Assembly (NCBI GenBank): GCA_029844215.1
Contig: CM056733.1
Span: 70,337,794 to 70,401,793 of the forward strand
Direction of reading: 5' to 3'
DNA: 64,000 nucleotides
From: Przewalskia tangutica
Taxonomy: Eukaryota; Streptophyta; Magnoliopsida; Solanales; Solanaceae
Part shown: positions 23,931-33,795 of the stretch, piece after piece
Position numbering within the stretch: position 1 is the stretch's first letter
Layout of the letters: every line of letters begins with the position of its first letter
Translations under genes and position numbers: made by a program
Notes under the pieces: generated by a model
Database searches by the model: none
Told to the model about the DNA's origin: nothing
The model's input: the letters and a program-made list of their open reading frames with translations, nothing else

Positions 23931-24463
23931 CATCACATCATTTCATTTTATAGTATATACAATCGACTACAACCACATCACAAATTCACATTCTTACATT
24001 GTTTTGCCTTAATTATGCACTAACCGCTTGCTTAAGTCTTAGCGTGCATGGCGAGCACAACGTGAATTTTCTTACAAATAACCGGCAATTTGTTGGGCCA
24101 ACCTTCCCAACGAATGGCGTGCGGCCTCAGCGTCGGTCCACTGCTCCACATCACCATAAAACCCAAGCACCATAAGTCATAGCAGACACCCTGTGTTCAA
24201 GCCCGTTTATTTTATTTTTTATTCTTTACACCACAGCCCAGTGTCATCATAACTCGACACTGGGACAAATTTTGAGTCCGCAGTAGCCCACTGTGGTGTT
24301 GTGACCATGGTAGCCAAATGTCGCCATAACTCGACATCGACAATTTTGAGTCCGCACACTTTGCCTAAAGCGCGACATTCTAGTTCAGGGTCGACAAAAT
24401 TGGGCATGAGTCAACGTCTTTGTCCGAAGATTCTTCCATCATCTCCATACAAAGAGGGACAGC
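23931..24463 (+). other. 3' interior and polypurine tract of element C
   Basis: There is no coding signal. Short repeats around CTCGACA and TTTTGAGTCCGCA occur at 24254-24355. The tract CAAAGAGGGACAGC at about 24450-24463 abuts the 3' LTR and is the likely polypurine tract. Confidence 0.65.
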
Positions 24464-27314
24464 TGTTGACACCCAATTTTGACCCTCCCGTCCAGTCATT
24501 AACTATAAAATTACACTAATTTTTAACAATAATTTTAATAATTTTAAAATAATAAAATGCAACAATAATACATTAACACATGCATAAATAAACAATTTAA
24601 TAATAGCGCGCATTCTAAAAAATTAAGCACTAATTAAATAATACCGCATTTATTTTTTTTAACAATTAGATTAATAAAGCACCTAGATAATTTAATCACA
24701 ATTAATTAATTTATCACTAATAATTATAACACTAACCTAAAACTAATACCCTAATTTAACTACCCAGCCCAAACCTCTTCAAATTTCACTACGCGACATG
24801 AGCCCACCCCCTTACCCACGCCCAAGCCCAGAAATTCATTCCTTATTTTATCCATCATCTTCCCCTTCAATACCTAACTACCCTTCTCCCTCTCAACAAA
24901 ACCTAAGAACCGGGCCAGACCTCCCACCCTATTCAACAACGCCAAGACGATATCCTCGCCGATTTTCCTGTTGGAAAATCCGGTGCAACCAAAATATCCT
25001 CGTCCAAACCTTACCATAACCAAAATACACCATAAATCATTCTAAAATCCCTTAAAATCCGTCCTATAATCGTCTCGCAAATCACGATTTTTAGGAGGCA
25101 AAAATGGAAATCGAATGGCCTTGATTGTTTGGCTAAAACTTCCAGACTCCATAGAATAAAATGAAGATCCCATTTCCAAATTTAGGATTTAAATCTTAGA
25201 ACGAAAAAGGGGTATAAATACGCGACATCTGACATGGCGGCATGCTCTTCAGATCGATTGAGAGGGCGAAACCCGAGAAATCTTCACACTATTTCAGTTT
25301 ATTTTTCGAAAAGAAACCAAGAGAAAGGCATCGGATTCTGGCATGCAAAAAACCTTACACAGTCTGAAACATCTCCCTTCAAAAAGTGGCATTTTGACAG
25401 TAAAACACTAACCAAGAACACCCTTTGACAGTCGAAAGACTCAAGCCCTCATTTTTTCATTCGCATAGCCATTCCCGAGTGAATCGGCGACTTGACACGC
25501 TGCCTCGGTTCGCTGCCCGGAGAAGGTAAACACAATTTCTTCTCGATTCTAGTTCATTTCTAGTGTTCTATGCGTTTATGGTTGTTTCTTTTTTTTTCTA
25601 TTGATAAATCAGGCATTAGTTGGATTTATTTATATTATGGTGGTTGTTAAGGCTGTGACGTTAGTAAATTAATAATTCTTCTATTGTGCTGATAGTTCAT
25701 TTGTACTTGAGTTTGTTCTGTTAAGTTCAGCATTGGTTTGGTAGATATCATTAGGTAGAACTATTTAAGTTCAGCACATGTACCTTATAAAATTAATATG
25801 GTTAGTTGGATACTCCCAGGAACTGACCTGTTTAGTTGTTGTTTATGTCCTGAAATGTCCCATGAACTGCATCTAGCCTATTGTCCATCATAATATGCAT
25901 GTATATTTGATATATAGGCCGTATATACAGTGCACCAGTTCATATCATTGAATGTCTCCAGATGGACTATGTTTGTTATTACATGAATTAGGAGCCCTTT
26001 TAAGTGTGTTCGGATCCCGCGTATTTTTGAAATATTGGTTGAAGAGTTGAGAATGCACTTCTTAAGGATAATTATCAAAGCTTGATAATAACATTAACAA
26101 AACCAAATGCTGTTTTTTGATAGTTTTGTCTTGGGTATTGAATTTGCTCGATGGATTTAGGTCGTTTGTTTGTCCATCATTTTAATGGAATGATTTATAT
26201 GTATTCTTAAATCTTATGACAATGTCATTTATTATTTAAAGGGGTTCGAGTATATACTAATCCTTATTTTCTTCTATTTTTTACATGAAACGCATCGGGG
26301 CCAAATGAGGGGTTTCATTGCGAGATTCGTCGCGCTTTGATCAACTGAAGATCTGCATTCACCCGCATCTATGTGCATTCTCTATCCGCATCGGAAATTC
26401 CAAGCCACTGGCGAATGACTTCGCCATTTCTTCGAGTCCCTATTAATCCATATCCTCACCCCATTTATTTGTTGTAATTATTTGTCTAACATTACACTAC
26501 TAGTAGTACACTTAGAATAGCTAAACTTTGGGTTGTCATCAGAAAATGGTTTGACGCTAGAAATTCACTCTCCTTAAATTAAATTATTTTTTATGACCAG
26601 TTATGCATCGCCTAAGCCATACTAAATGACATTAAATATCCACGTAGCTAAAGTGTCACTCGCTATTAAATTCGTAGCACAGTAAATTAATTTCTTGGTA
26701 AACCCTTACTAACATTCATAATAAAAAATTATTGTGTTAGTCTTTGCATAATAGATATTCTACAACTTATTTTATAAAGTACACATATCATCATAATAAG
26801 ATTTTGTAATACATGTGTTTCATCTAATACGTTATGAACGCATGTTTTTATCCAAAGCTAATTTTATATTCTAAATAAATCTTATAATTTGTATCCCTTT
26901 ATTTAAACATTTTTAAACATGCATTTTTATAGAATAATAATTCCCTAGGTTTGAACGGACAGCCGCAAGTTAGCGGATCCTTTAGGGTGCTTAACCCCTT
27001 CCCTTTAGGATAATAAAGAATCCTTACCCAGAATCTCATTAAGTTTAGCAAACCATTAGAATGGAGTTAATGTTTACTTTAAACTAGTTAACATTTAGGT
27101 GTCCTAATTCACCCAAATAATTAGGTGGCGACTCCACGAACCCTAGCATTACCTTTAGCATCCATAGCACCTTTTAGTCCCCCTTTTAAACTTTTGGCAT
27201 TTATTCTATTTTTCTAACCTTTTATTAACATTTATCACTTTTATTTATTTTCTAACATTTTACTTAAGCAGGGTTCGCTAAAGAATAAAGTCGCGGTCGA
27301 AATCGGGCGCGACA
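24464..27314 (+). repeat. 3' LTR of element C
   Basis: It begins TGTTGACACCCAATTTTG and ends GGGCGCGACA, followed by CTGTC. It is the partner of 18562-21360. Confidence 0.95.
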
Positions 27315-27816
27315 CTGTCTACGATAACCACTCTTATTTCTTACATAGATGCTGATTGTGGTGGATGTCCGGATACCAGATACTCCACGTCTGGTTATTG
27401 TGTAATTCTCGGTGACAATTTGATATCTTGGTCCTCCAAATGGAAAGCTACCTTGTCCAGGTCCAGTGTCGAAACAGAATGTCAAGGAGTTGCCAATGTG
27501 GTGTCTGAATCTTGTTGGCTACAATTTTTTTTTTTAGCTCCACTGTCCGATTCCGAAGGCGACATTGGTTTATTATGATAATGTTAGTGTGATTTATCTC
27601 TTAGGGAATCCGGTTCAACATCAACGCACTAAACATATTGAGCTAGATATTCACTTTGTTCGCAAAAAGATTTCTCGTGGATAAGTACGTGTCTTACATG
27701 TCCCGTCATGATATCAGATCGCTGATATTTTTACAAAAGCTTTTCCGCTGGTTTTATTTGAAGATTTTCAGGACAGTCTCAGCATACGTTGACCTCTCGC
27801 TTCGACTGCGGGTGTG
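27315..27816 (+). pseudogene. Copia B RNase H, right piece
   Basis: It resumes from 18561 and carries SYIDADCGGCPDTRYSTSGYC, VETECQGVANVVSESCWLQ, PVQHQRTKHIELDIHFVRKK and ADIFTKAF-like residues, ending with TAGV. The usual SSAEAEYRGVA motif is SSVETECQGVA. A run of nine T near 27527 and an in-frame TAA near 27682 break it. Confidence 0.85.
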
Positions 27817-27981
27817 TGATAGAATAGGAAATAATAATTAGTCATAATTGTGTATATTCTGTATATGATAGGTATATATTTAGTGATTCATTATCTTAAC
27901 TTTAGCCTATTATTATGCTTGTATTATGAGTATATTTACTATCACTTTGAAATGAAATAATCAAGAAAAATACTTATTACA
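27817..27981 (+). repeat. 3' LTR of copia B
   Basis: TGATAGAATAGGAAATAATAA follows the polypurine-like GACTGCGGGTGTG. The LTR ends TATTACA at 27981 and is homologous to 14490-14654. Confidence 0.88.
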
Positions 27982-29028
27982 GATGGGTTTTTAGTTAATA
28001 TTTATAGATGGGGTTTTAATGGATATACCTAATAGTTTCTTGTTTTTGAAGTATATATTTGAGCTAATCTTCGCAAAGAGAATTAGCTAATAAATTCTGT
28101 ATATGCTATCGTTTTTAATTTAAATTTTAAAAGATGCTCAAAAAATTAATTAAACAAATAGAGTATAGTAGAAAGGGTATATTAGTCAAATCATAATCTT
28201 TTCATAACCTAGACGTTAAGCAAAACGATCTTAAATTTTCCCTTCAGACCATTAGGTTCTGGCAAGGGCCTGTTCAGGTGTCAAGAGACGCAATTGAATA
28301 GACATTATCATAATCAAATGATAAACATTATACAAATAGACTATTTAGGCTTTTTTTTCTTCCTTTCATTCTTTATTTTTAAAAATTTCATGATATTTCA
28401 ACTAAACACCTCTGATAAATATCTTTTATCCTGTATGATCCTTACTTGTCCTGAGGTAGATAATATATCAAATAATATGATGACACGTCATTGCCATCTA
28501 CATAGATAAAGAAAAAACAAAAAGGTTGACACCTTTTTCAAGGTAAGAAGGGATAAAAAATATCTCATAGTCAATGTTTAAATACCAAGCGCTGCAATAC
28601 TTAAAAAAGCTCGAATGATTTTAAGCAAGAGAGCGAGATAACTCTCTATAAAGAACTCATAAAAATAGTCCCGTAACTTTGGGAGAAAAGATGCCTCTTC
28701 ACAAAGGGTCTTCCCCCTTACAAGCGCGATTCACACGCATTTTGCTTATAGCAGTTAAACTAATATCACATAAGTATGTTCAACGATTAGATGCGTTTAT
28801 CAAGCGTGTTTAAATCTACTAAATAAAGCGTTATTATTTTCTCCTTCAAATTCCCTTCTTTACTTTTCAAAAAAGCATTTCTGTTCCACTTTCCACGGTT
28901 CCACCCCCACCCACGTTGCTTCAAAACTTGGTCGACCAATTCCTAGTAGTTATCACTAACTAGCCCTGCCACTTTACACATGTAGTAGATGTATGTTCTA
29001 GTATATCTATTATCTTCATCTCCAAGTC
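27982..29028. other. Intergenic, upstream of the host gene
   Basis: There is no gene. 28169-28202 is the inverted partner of 14267-14299. The remainder is AT-rich with no recognised repeat and probably includes distal promoter sequence of the gene at 29253. Confidence 0.5.
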
Positions 29029-29252
29029 TCCATAAAATCTTCATTAGCCTCCTCTACACGCTTCTTTCTCTCATTATTCTATACTACTTCTCTGCTATAC
29101 TATTTAACTTCCTTGTGTTTGTTATAGTTGCAAATACTATTGATAAATTTGTTCTATAGCCTTTATTTGTTAGTTTCGAAATTTTGTGAAGTCTTTATGA
29201 CCCAAGTACCTGTTCATTTCATTTTGTTAACTTAATTGCATTCTAATTTACA
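29029..29252 (+). promoter_or_regulatory. Possible core promoter and 5' leader
   Basis: CCATAAAATC at about 29029-29038 is TATA-like. It is followed by a pyrimidine-rich patch (29046-29096, CTCCTCTACACGCTTCTTTCT...), a pairing common in plant core promoters. The rest would be a leader of roughly 150 bases. The transcription start is not determined. Confidence 0.3.
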
Positions 29253-30041
29253 ATGGCAATTGAGCTTTGTTCATCTGATGAGTCTAGTTTGGGAATAATG
29301 AGTCCAGCTCGTATCTCCTTTGATATTTCACCAACAGGTTCTGTTCCTGTTGAACAATATATTCGATCAACTTCACCTTCCTCTAGCATTGATTTTGATT
29401 TTTGTGTGTTTCGCGAAAGCTTTGATCTTGAATCTTCGTCTGCCGATGAACTTTTCTTTGATGGAAAAATTCTTCCAATTGAAATTAAGAGAAGAATTTC
29501 TTCTACACCTCCCGAAAAAACAGAACAACAACCGACGGCACCACAACCACTGCCTCGATGCAAGAATAGTACTAGTAACACTAGCAATACTCTTCATTGT
29601 AGCAAAACATCCAATGCAATCGAAAATAAAACAGGGGTTCTTGAATCATCATCAGATGAAAAGCAAAATTCAAAGTCATTTTGGAGATTCAAGAGAAGTA
29701 GCAGCTTAAATTGTGGAAGTGGTTATGCAAGAACATTATGTCCATTGCCACTATTATCTAGGAGCAATTCAACTGGTTCAACTCCAAGTGTGAAGCGTAA
29801 TTCGTCATCAACATTATCAAAGGATAATTTAAGTCATAAGCATCATTCGAATTCTCAGAGACATTTTTCGAAATCAATGTCATCTGATGGTCATAATTGT
29901 CAAAAACCTCCATTGAAGAATAAAGTTCCATACTACAATGGAGTTAAATTCAGTCCAGTACTAAATGTCCCTCCAGCAAATTTGTTTGGATTAAGCACTT
30001 TCTTTTCATCAAGTGGCAAGGAAAAGAATAAGAAGAAGTGA
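29253..30041 (+). CDS. Plant-specific Ser-rich protein, MAKR-like, 262 aa
   Basis: This is the only convincing host gene: a single uninterrupted frame with start context ACAATGGC. No signal peptide or membrane segment is apparent. Residues about 49-80 read SIDFDFCVFRESFDLESSSA followed by DELFFDGKILP, a motif I associate with plant-specific proteins, some labelled membrane-associated kinase regulator-like. A basic, serine-rich central block follows (KSFWRFKRSSSLNCGSGYAR, then LCPLPLLSRSNSTGSTPS, about 141-180). The C-terminus has KFSPVLNVPPANLFGLSTFF and a lysine-rich tail (GKEKNKKK). The spaced conserved blocks with low-complexity linkers argue for a real gene. The biochemical function is unknown, and the MAKR label is from memory and unverified. 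A SINE lies about 110 bp downstream, so the 3' UTR may include transposon sequence. Confidence 0.85.
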   Translation: MAIELCSSDESSLGIMSPARISFDISPTGSVPVEQYIRSTSPSSSIDFDFCVFRESFDLESSSADELFFDGKILPIEIKRRISSTPPEKTEQQPTAPQPLPRCKNSTSNTSNTLHCSKTSNAIENKTGVLESSSDEKQNSKSFWRFKRSSSLNCGSGYARTLCPLPLLSRSNSTGSTPSVKRNSSSTLSKDNLSHKHHSNSQRHFSKSMSSDGHNCQKPPLKNKVPYYNGVKFSPVLNVPPANLFGLSTFFSSSGKEKNKKK

Positions 30042-30154
30042 TTGATTAAAGAATAACATTGCTTTATTAGTTTCCAAATTAAGTAAAGTTTGTAAAGGTG
30101 TGATTAAGTTGTTTTTCCTCACTTTTTTCCTTAGATTAACATGATTGAGATTTG
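30042..30154 (+). other. 3' flank of host gene
   Basis: AT-rich sequence likely holding the 3' UTR. It ends with TTAACATGATTGAGATTTG (30136-30154), the target duplication of the SINE. Confidence 0.5.
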
Positions 30155-30916
30155 CTGGTAAAATTGTTGTAATACGATCAAGAGGTCATGAGTTCGACCA
30201 GTGTAAACAACCTCTTACAGAATGAAAACAGTCTCTTATAGACCTTTTGTTGGAAAATTTACCCGGTGGGATTGAGTTTATCTCGTCCTTAATGACTTGA
30301 ACACATGAGTCCTGCATGTCGGAAATACGATTTTCACACACATGCATACGTCGTACAATGTCTAGCTAAATTTCACGTAGTGAAAGAGATGTTGGTACAC
30401 ATGTTAAAGTGTTCTTAAGTTAGGTAAGGATGAACGTTTAATTGGCCAAATTAATGTGTCTCCCACAACGGTATAAGAATAGAAGAAATGTGCAAAATAC
30501 GGAAAATGAGGAAGAGTCGCGGCGCCGTAACAGGGCCGCGGCACCGAGCCACGACGGGCCAGCGCCGCGGCCACAAACATTGAACTTAGTTTTCTTTTGT
30601 CTATCACTCGACTCAGCACATCCTGCTCACCCATTTGTTTGCTAAATTGTTTCAAACAGGGGTCCAAACTCACTTGTGAAAACCGAAGTTATCAGGAACC
30701 AGAGTCCAAGACGAAGACTAAAAGCCTGTTATTTCCATTATTTTATAACCACTACAATCATACATGTTGTTTGTAGTTTTGTCTTTTCTTTCGACCATAC
30801 TTGTAACAGTATTGTACTATTCTCCGTACAACATCATTTTTTACAACACCTTTGCAGTCCAGTCTTTTTCGAACTCCGCGCATAGCGAAAACTTAGTGTA
30901 CCGAGTTTTCCTTCTT
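30155..30916 (+). mobile_element. tRNA-derived SINE split by a solo LTR
   Basis: Left part 30155-30247 (CTGGTAAAATTGTTG..., B-box-like GAGTTCGACC, GTAAACAACCTCTTACAG) and right part 30849-30916 (CTTTTTCGAACTCCGCGCATAGCGAAAACTTAGTGTACCG, split here by position) form one SINE of about 156 bp, of a type common in Solanaceae. A perfect 19-bp target duplication TTAACATGATTGAGATTTG flanks the whole unit (30136-30154, 30917-30935). The tail is pyrimidine-rich (TTTTCCTTCTTT). Confidence 0.93.
30248..30848 (+). mobile_element. Solo LTR (601 bp) inside the SINE
   Basis: It begins TGTTGGAAAATTTACC and ends TTACAACA, with perfect 5-bp duplications CCTTT at 30243-30247 and 30849-30853. Its sequence is a diverged, shortened relative of the LTRs of copia A: both share the pattern GACT(C/T)GAACA...GTCGGAAA...AAATTTCA..AGTGAAAGAGAT, and both carry a GC-rich block in the middle (GTCGCGGCGCCGTAAC...). 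Confidence 0.9.
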
Positions 30917-30935
30917 TTAACATGATTGAGATTTG

Positions 30936-31377
30936 GGAATTAAGAAAAAAAAGTGGAGAAAGGATAAGTACCGGGGCCAAACAGTATGGAGCATAATTTA
31001 TTCCATGTCACATGCTTTTTTGAATTTTTTGGGGGTTGTGAGTGAGGGCAGATAGGCCCTATCCCATTATGCTTTTTATTTTGTGCTTTTGGTTGCCTTA
31101 CACATGCATGTAACTATATGTGATTCGAATTTGGTTCTTTTCTTTTCGGTTACTGATTCTATCTACTACCAGAGTAAGACCAAGACAAAAAGTGTAGTAG
31201 TAGTTGAGCTGCTTATGCTCTGAATATATTTTATCTTTTCTGCTCTGATGAATAAGCTTGGTCTACTTTTTAGTTGTTCTTGCTTCGAATTGCAGGATTA
31301 AACATTTAGGTTTGCAAATACTTTACTATTTGAAATAATGTTAATATTAACTTAATAACTTGTTTGAGACTATCACA
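30936..31377. other. Intergenic, no gene seen
   Basis: AT-rich sequence with no coding signal or recognised repeat. Confidence 0.5.
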
Positions 31378-31560
31378 GTATGTGGTGTAGTGGATGAGCT
31401 CTCTTAATAAGAGTTTTCGAAATTCGAGCTCTGGTTATAGAAAAATCTTTGTTAGGGAGCGCTTCTCCAGAAATGAGCTCTATCCGACGCGAATTCAGAT
31501 ATAATCGGGTTTCAATGCACATACCCGACACAATGAGTGGGAAACCAAAAAGAATAAATA
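31378..31560 (+). mobile_element. tRNA-derived SINE
   Basis: An A-box-like TGTGGTGTAGTGGATGAG (31381-31398) and a B-box-like GAAATTCGAGCTC (about 31420) are spaced as in tRNA genes. The body is GGGAGCGCTTCTCCAGAAATG and CGACGCGAATTCAGATATAA, and the tail is GGGAAACCAAAAAG. The body and tail match a Solanaceae SINE I recognise. TGTTTGAG at 31361 and again at 31564 may be a remnant of the target duplication. Confidence 0.8.
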
Positions 31561-32014
31561 TCCTGTTTGAGGAATTTTGGTTCAATTTTTTTCAACAGTT
31601 GGTTCACTGAATAATTTATATTTTTTAAAGTGAAATTTATGTTTAAACAAATATATTAAAAAATTTAATAATCATTTTTTAATCTTAACTCTAAATACTT
31701 ATTTTTCAAACTTGGACCAAATATTATCCAATCGCCTACTAATATTGTCACAACATTCACAACTGCAGTCTCTTTCTAAATTCTTTTCTCATGGTAGTAC
31801 TGACACTCAAGATTTTACATGTGTATTCTACATCACGTCTAGTGATGTGAGTATCATGTCCCATATTTGTTTTATGAGTATACTTTTGGTATCTTACAGT
31901 TACAGGCTCTTTCTACCACAAGTGTAACAAAATAATTGCAGAAATAATAATAATTTTCTTGAACATCTACAAAGATGGAGAGTTACCCAGATTCTCGGCA
32001 ATTTCATTTGGCAT
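31561..32014. other. Host flank before the composite insertion
   Basis: No known gene. A short frame starting at ATG 31975 (MESYPDSRQFHLA) is interrupted at 32014. It would continue in frame after the insertion at 50291 (LKSYRKTTPNPSQSR then stop), about 28 codons in all. Its length is too short to call it a gene. 31992-32014 is the first copy of a 23-bp duplication. Confidence 0.4.
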
Positions 32015-32339
32015 TGTTAAATATACAAACCCAACAGGCCCATCTCGGTTGTAGCAGCCCAAGTGTTGCCCATCTCGACTGTAGCAGCCCAAGTGTTGCC
32101 CATCTCGACTGTAGCAGCCCAAGTGTTATATATTAGAATTAGTATTATATGGTATATATTGTATATTAGTCTTATACTTTAATTAGTCTTGTACTATTAC
32201 CATAATTGTATAGTTCGTCTCCAAATAGAATATGGTTTTAGATGTAGAATAGGAAAAACATTTTTCTATATGTAACTTGTATATATACCCCTTTCATTAA
32301 TAAGAATAATCAAGAGATTATTTCTTTCATGGTATCAAA
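32015..32339 (+). repeat. 5' LTR of copia E with primer-binding site
   Basis: It starts TGTTAAATATACAAACCC and ends TTCTTTCA at 32329. TGGTATCAAA follows at 32330-32339. A 30-bp unit CCCATCTCGACTGTAGCAGC... is present three times (32039-32128) against once in the second LTR at 48610. CATTAATAAGAATAATCAAG near the end is shared with all copies. Confidence 0.92.
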
Positions 32340-32475
32340 AATTTAGGTTAATTTTTTCCTCCTTGCTTCCACCACTTGATTCTCGGTTTCCGACAATTTT
32401 TTCCTTGGGTAGCGTGATTTTTTGTGTCTAAAATCCTTTCTCCCAAATCCCTCAATCACATATTGTTCTATTAAT

Positions 32476-33330
32476 ATGTCTATATCAAAGAACATGTTTC
32501 ATCTTGCCCTTACAGTTTCTAACATCAAGAATCACATCCCTCTTGTTCTTGAAATAGAAAACGTCTTATATGCGACGTGGGCCGAACTGTTTAAGATTCA
32601 CGCATGCTCGCATCAAGTCATACATCACATAATCCCCGCGGATCCTGAGGATACTAAGCTTACAAAATGCGAGGATGATCCAAAGGTGTTGACGACGCTT
32701 GATGCCACCGTACTTCAGTGGATTTACTCCACTATCTCTATCGACCTATTGCAAACGATTATTAAGCCAGACGCTACGACAAAGGCTGTTTGGGATAGAC
32801 TGCGTGTCATATTCCAGGATAAAACTCTAGAGCTGTTACACTTGAGCAGGAATTTTCCCACGTTAACATGGAAAATTTTCCGAACGTTTCAGCTTATTGC
32901 AAAAGGTTGAAAGAATTGGCGGACCAACTCCACAACGTTGGTGCGCCCGTTAGTGACGATCGTCTTGTTTTACAGATGGTTGACGGCCTCTCCGAGGCCT
33001 ATAGTGGTGTGGGGACTCTACTTCGTCAAAGTAACCATCTCCCAAAGTTTTATCAAGCCCGTTCCATGCTTACTTTGGAAGAAGCCGACTTGGCTAAAAA
33101 GACGGCTACCGACACTAGCCCCGTAGTCATGATGACGTCCTCCACAAATTCTGCTAGTTTTTTTATAATTCGGGCCAAAATCGTGCTCACGGTGGCGGCA
33201 ACAATAATCATAAAAACAAAAATCATGGGGGCAAACGCGGTGGTTCTGGCGGTAAGAGCGGCGGCAGTGGGTCGAACCCCAACAGCTGTGGACTACCACC
33301 CAACTGGTCTCACTGCCAATCGTCGTGGCT
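32476..33330 (+). pseudogene. Copia E gag
   Basis: ATG at 32476 starts MSISKNMFHLALTVSNIK. It continues LYATWAELFKIHACSHQVIH and LDATVLQWIYSTISIDLLQ to about 32850. A one-base frameshift near there moves the reading to the frame 32868-33569 (YCKRLKELADQLHNVG, LVLQMVDGLSEAYSGVGTLL, FYQARSMLTLEEADLAKK). The glycine/lysine-rich basic tail (GGKRGGSGGKSGG in the original frame, about 33224-33270) replaces a zinc knuckle. Only the one frameshift and lost stops separate it from a full gag. Confidence 0.85.
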
Positions 33331-33581
33331 TGGACCGATGGGCTGGCGATAACCCATCGTCCAACAATGTTCCATCCCCGCAGTTCTCAGGCCGCCAGAG
33401 TCTTCCGTGCCCAACACGCCTTGGCCCAAAGAAATACGGCCCAAATGATGCAGCGGTCAAACAGTGGCTGGTCCATCGCTTATGTTACGATTCGCCAACA
33501 AGCAGGCGTGCTTGGGCCCCGACCTCCTCAGGATCATTATACAGCAGGCCCCACACCAACCAATATTAAGGCGACTATGCA

Positions 33582-33795
33582 CACACTTGGAATAAATCTC
33601 TCGGACCCAAATACATGGACACCGGCGCAACTACACACATGACGTCCTACCCATGTACTCTCTCGTCTTATTCCAATTTGAGCATCAATTGTTGTATAAT
33701 TGTTGGTAATGGTAATTCAATTCCAATTCGTGGTTACGGTCATAAAACTTTGTCTCCCCCCCCCCCCCCATCCACCTCTTATCTTAAAAAATACC
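33582..33795 (+). pseudogene. Copia E protease
   Basis: From 33615 the frame reads MDTGATTHMTS with the D-T-G active site. It continues GNGNSIPIRGYGHKTLSPPP up to a run of about nine C at 33759-33769, where the frame shifts. The codons around Asn-Trp-Tyr before the active site are damaged at 33610. Confidence 0.85.

Larger units (their letters stand above)
18562..27314 (+). mobile_element. Non-autonomous giant-LTR element C (Ogre/Tat-like)
   Basis: Near-identical LTRs of 2799 and 2851 bp (18562-21360 and 24464-27314) start TGTTGACACCC and end GGGCGCGACA. They enclose only 3.1 kb with no recognisable gag or pol. Perfect target duplication CTGTC flanks it (18557-18561, 27315-27319). The primer-binding site TGGCGACTCCACTGGGGA at 21365-21382 would fit a tRNA-Arg-type primer, which I recall for Ogre elements; lineage assignment is inference. 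Very long LTRs with a short non-coding interior fit a LARD-type derivative that moves with proteins from a partner. Confidence 0.93.
14490..27981 (+). mobile_element. Copia LTR retrotransposon B, interrupted by element C
   Basis: Short LTRs (14490-14654 and 27817-27981, each about 165 bp) flank gag, protease, integrase, RT and RNase H in copia order. The element is interrupted inside RNase H by an 8.75-kb LTR element (18562-27314). Removing that and one CTGTC restores the join. Stops and frameshifts are present in every domain. A target duplication is unclear: GATTT before the first LTR against GATGG after the last is suggestive only. Confidence 0.9.
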
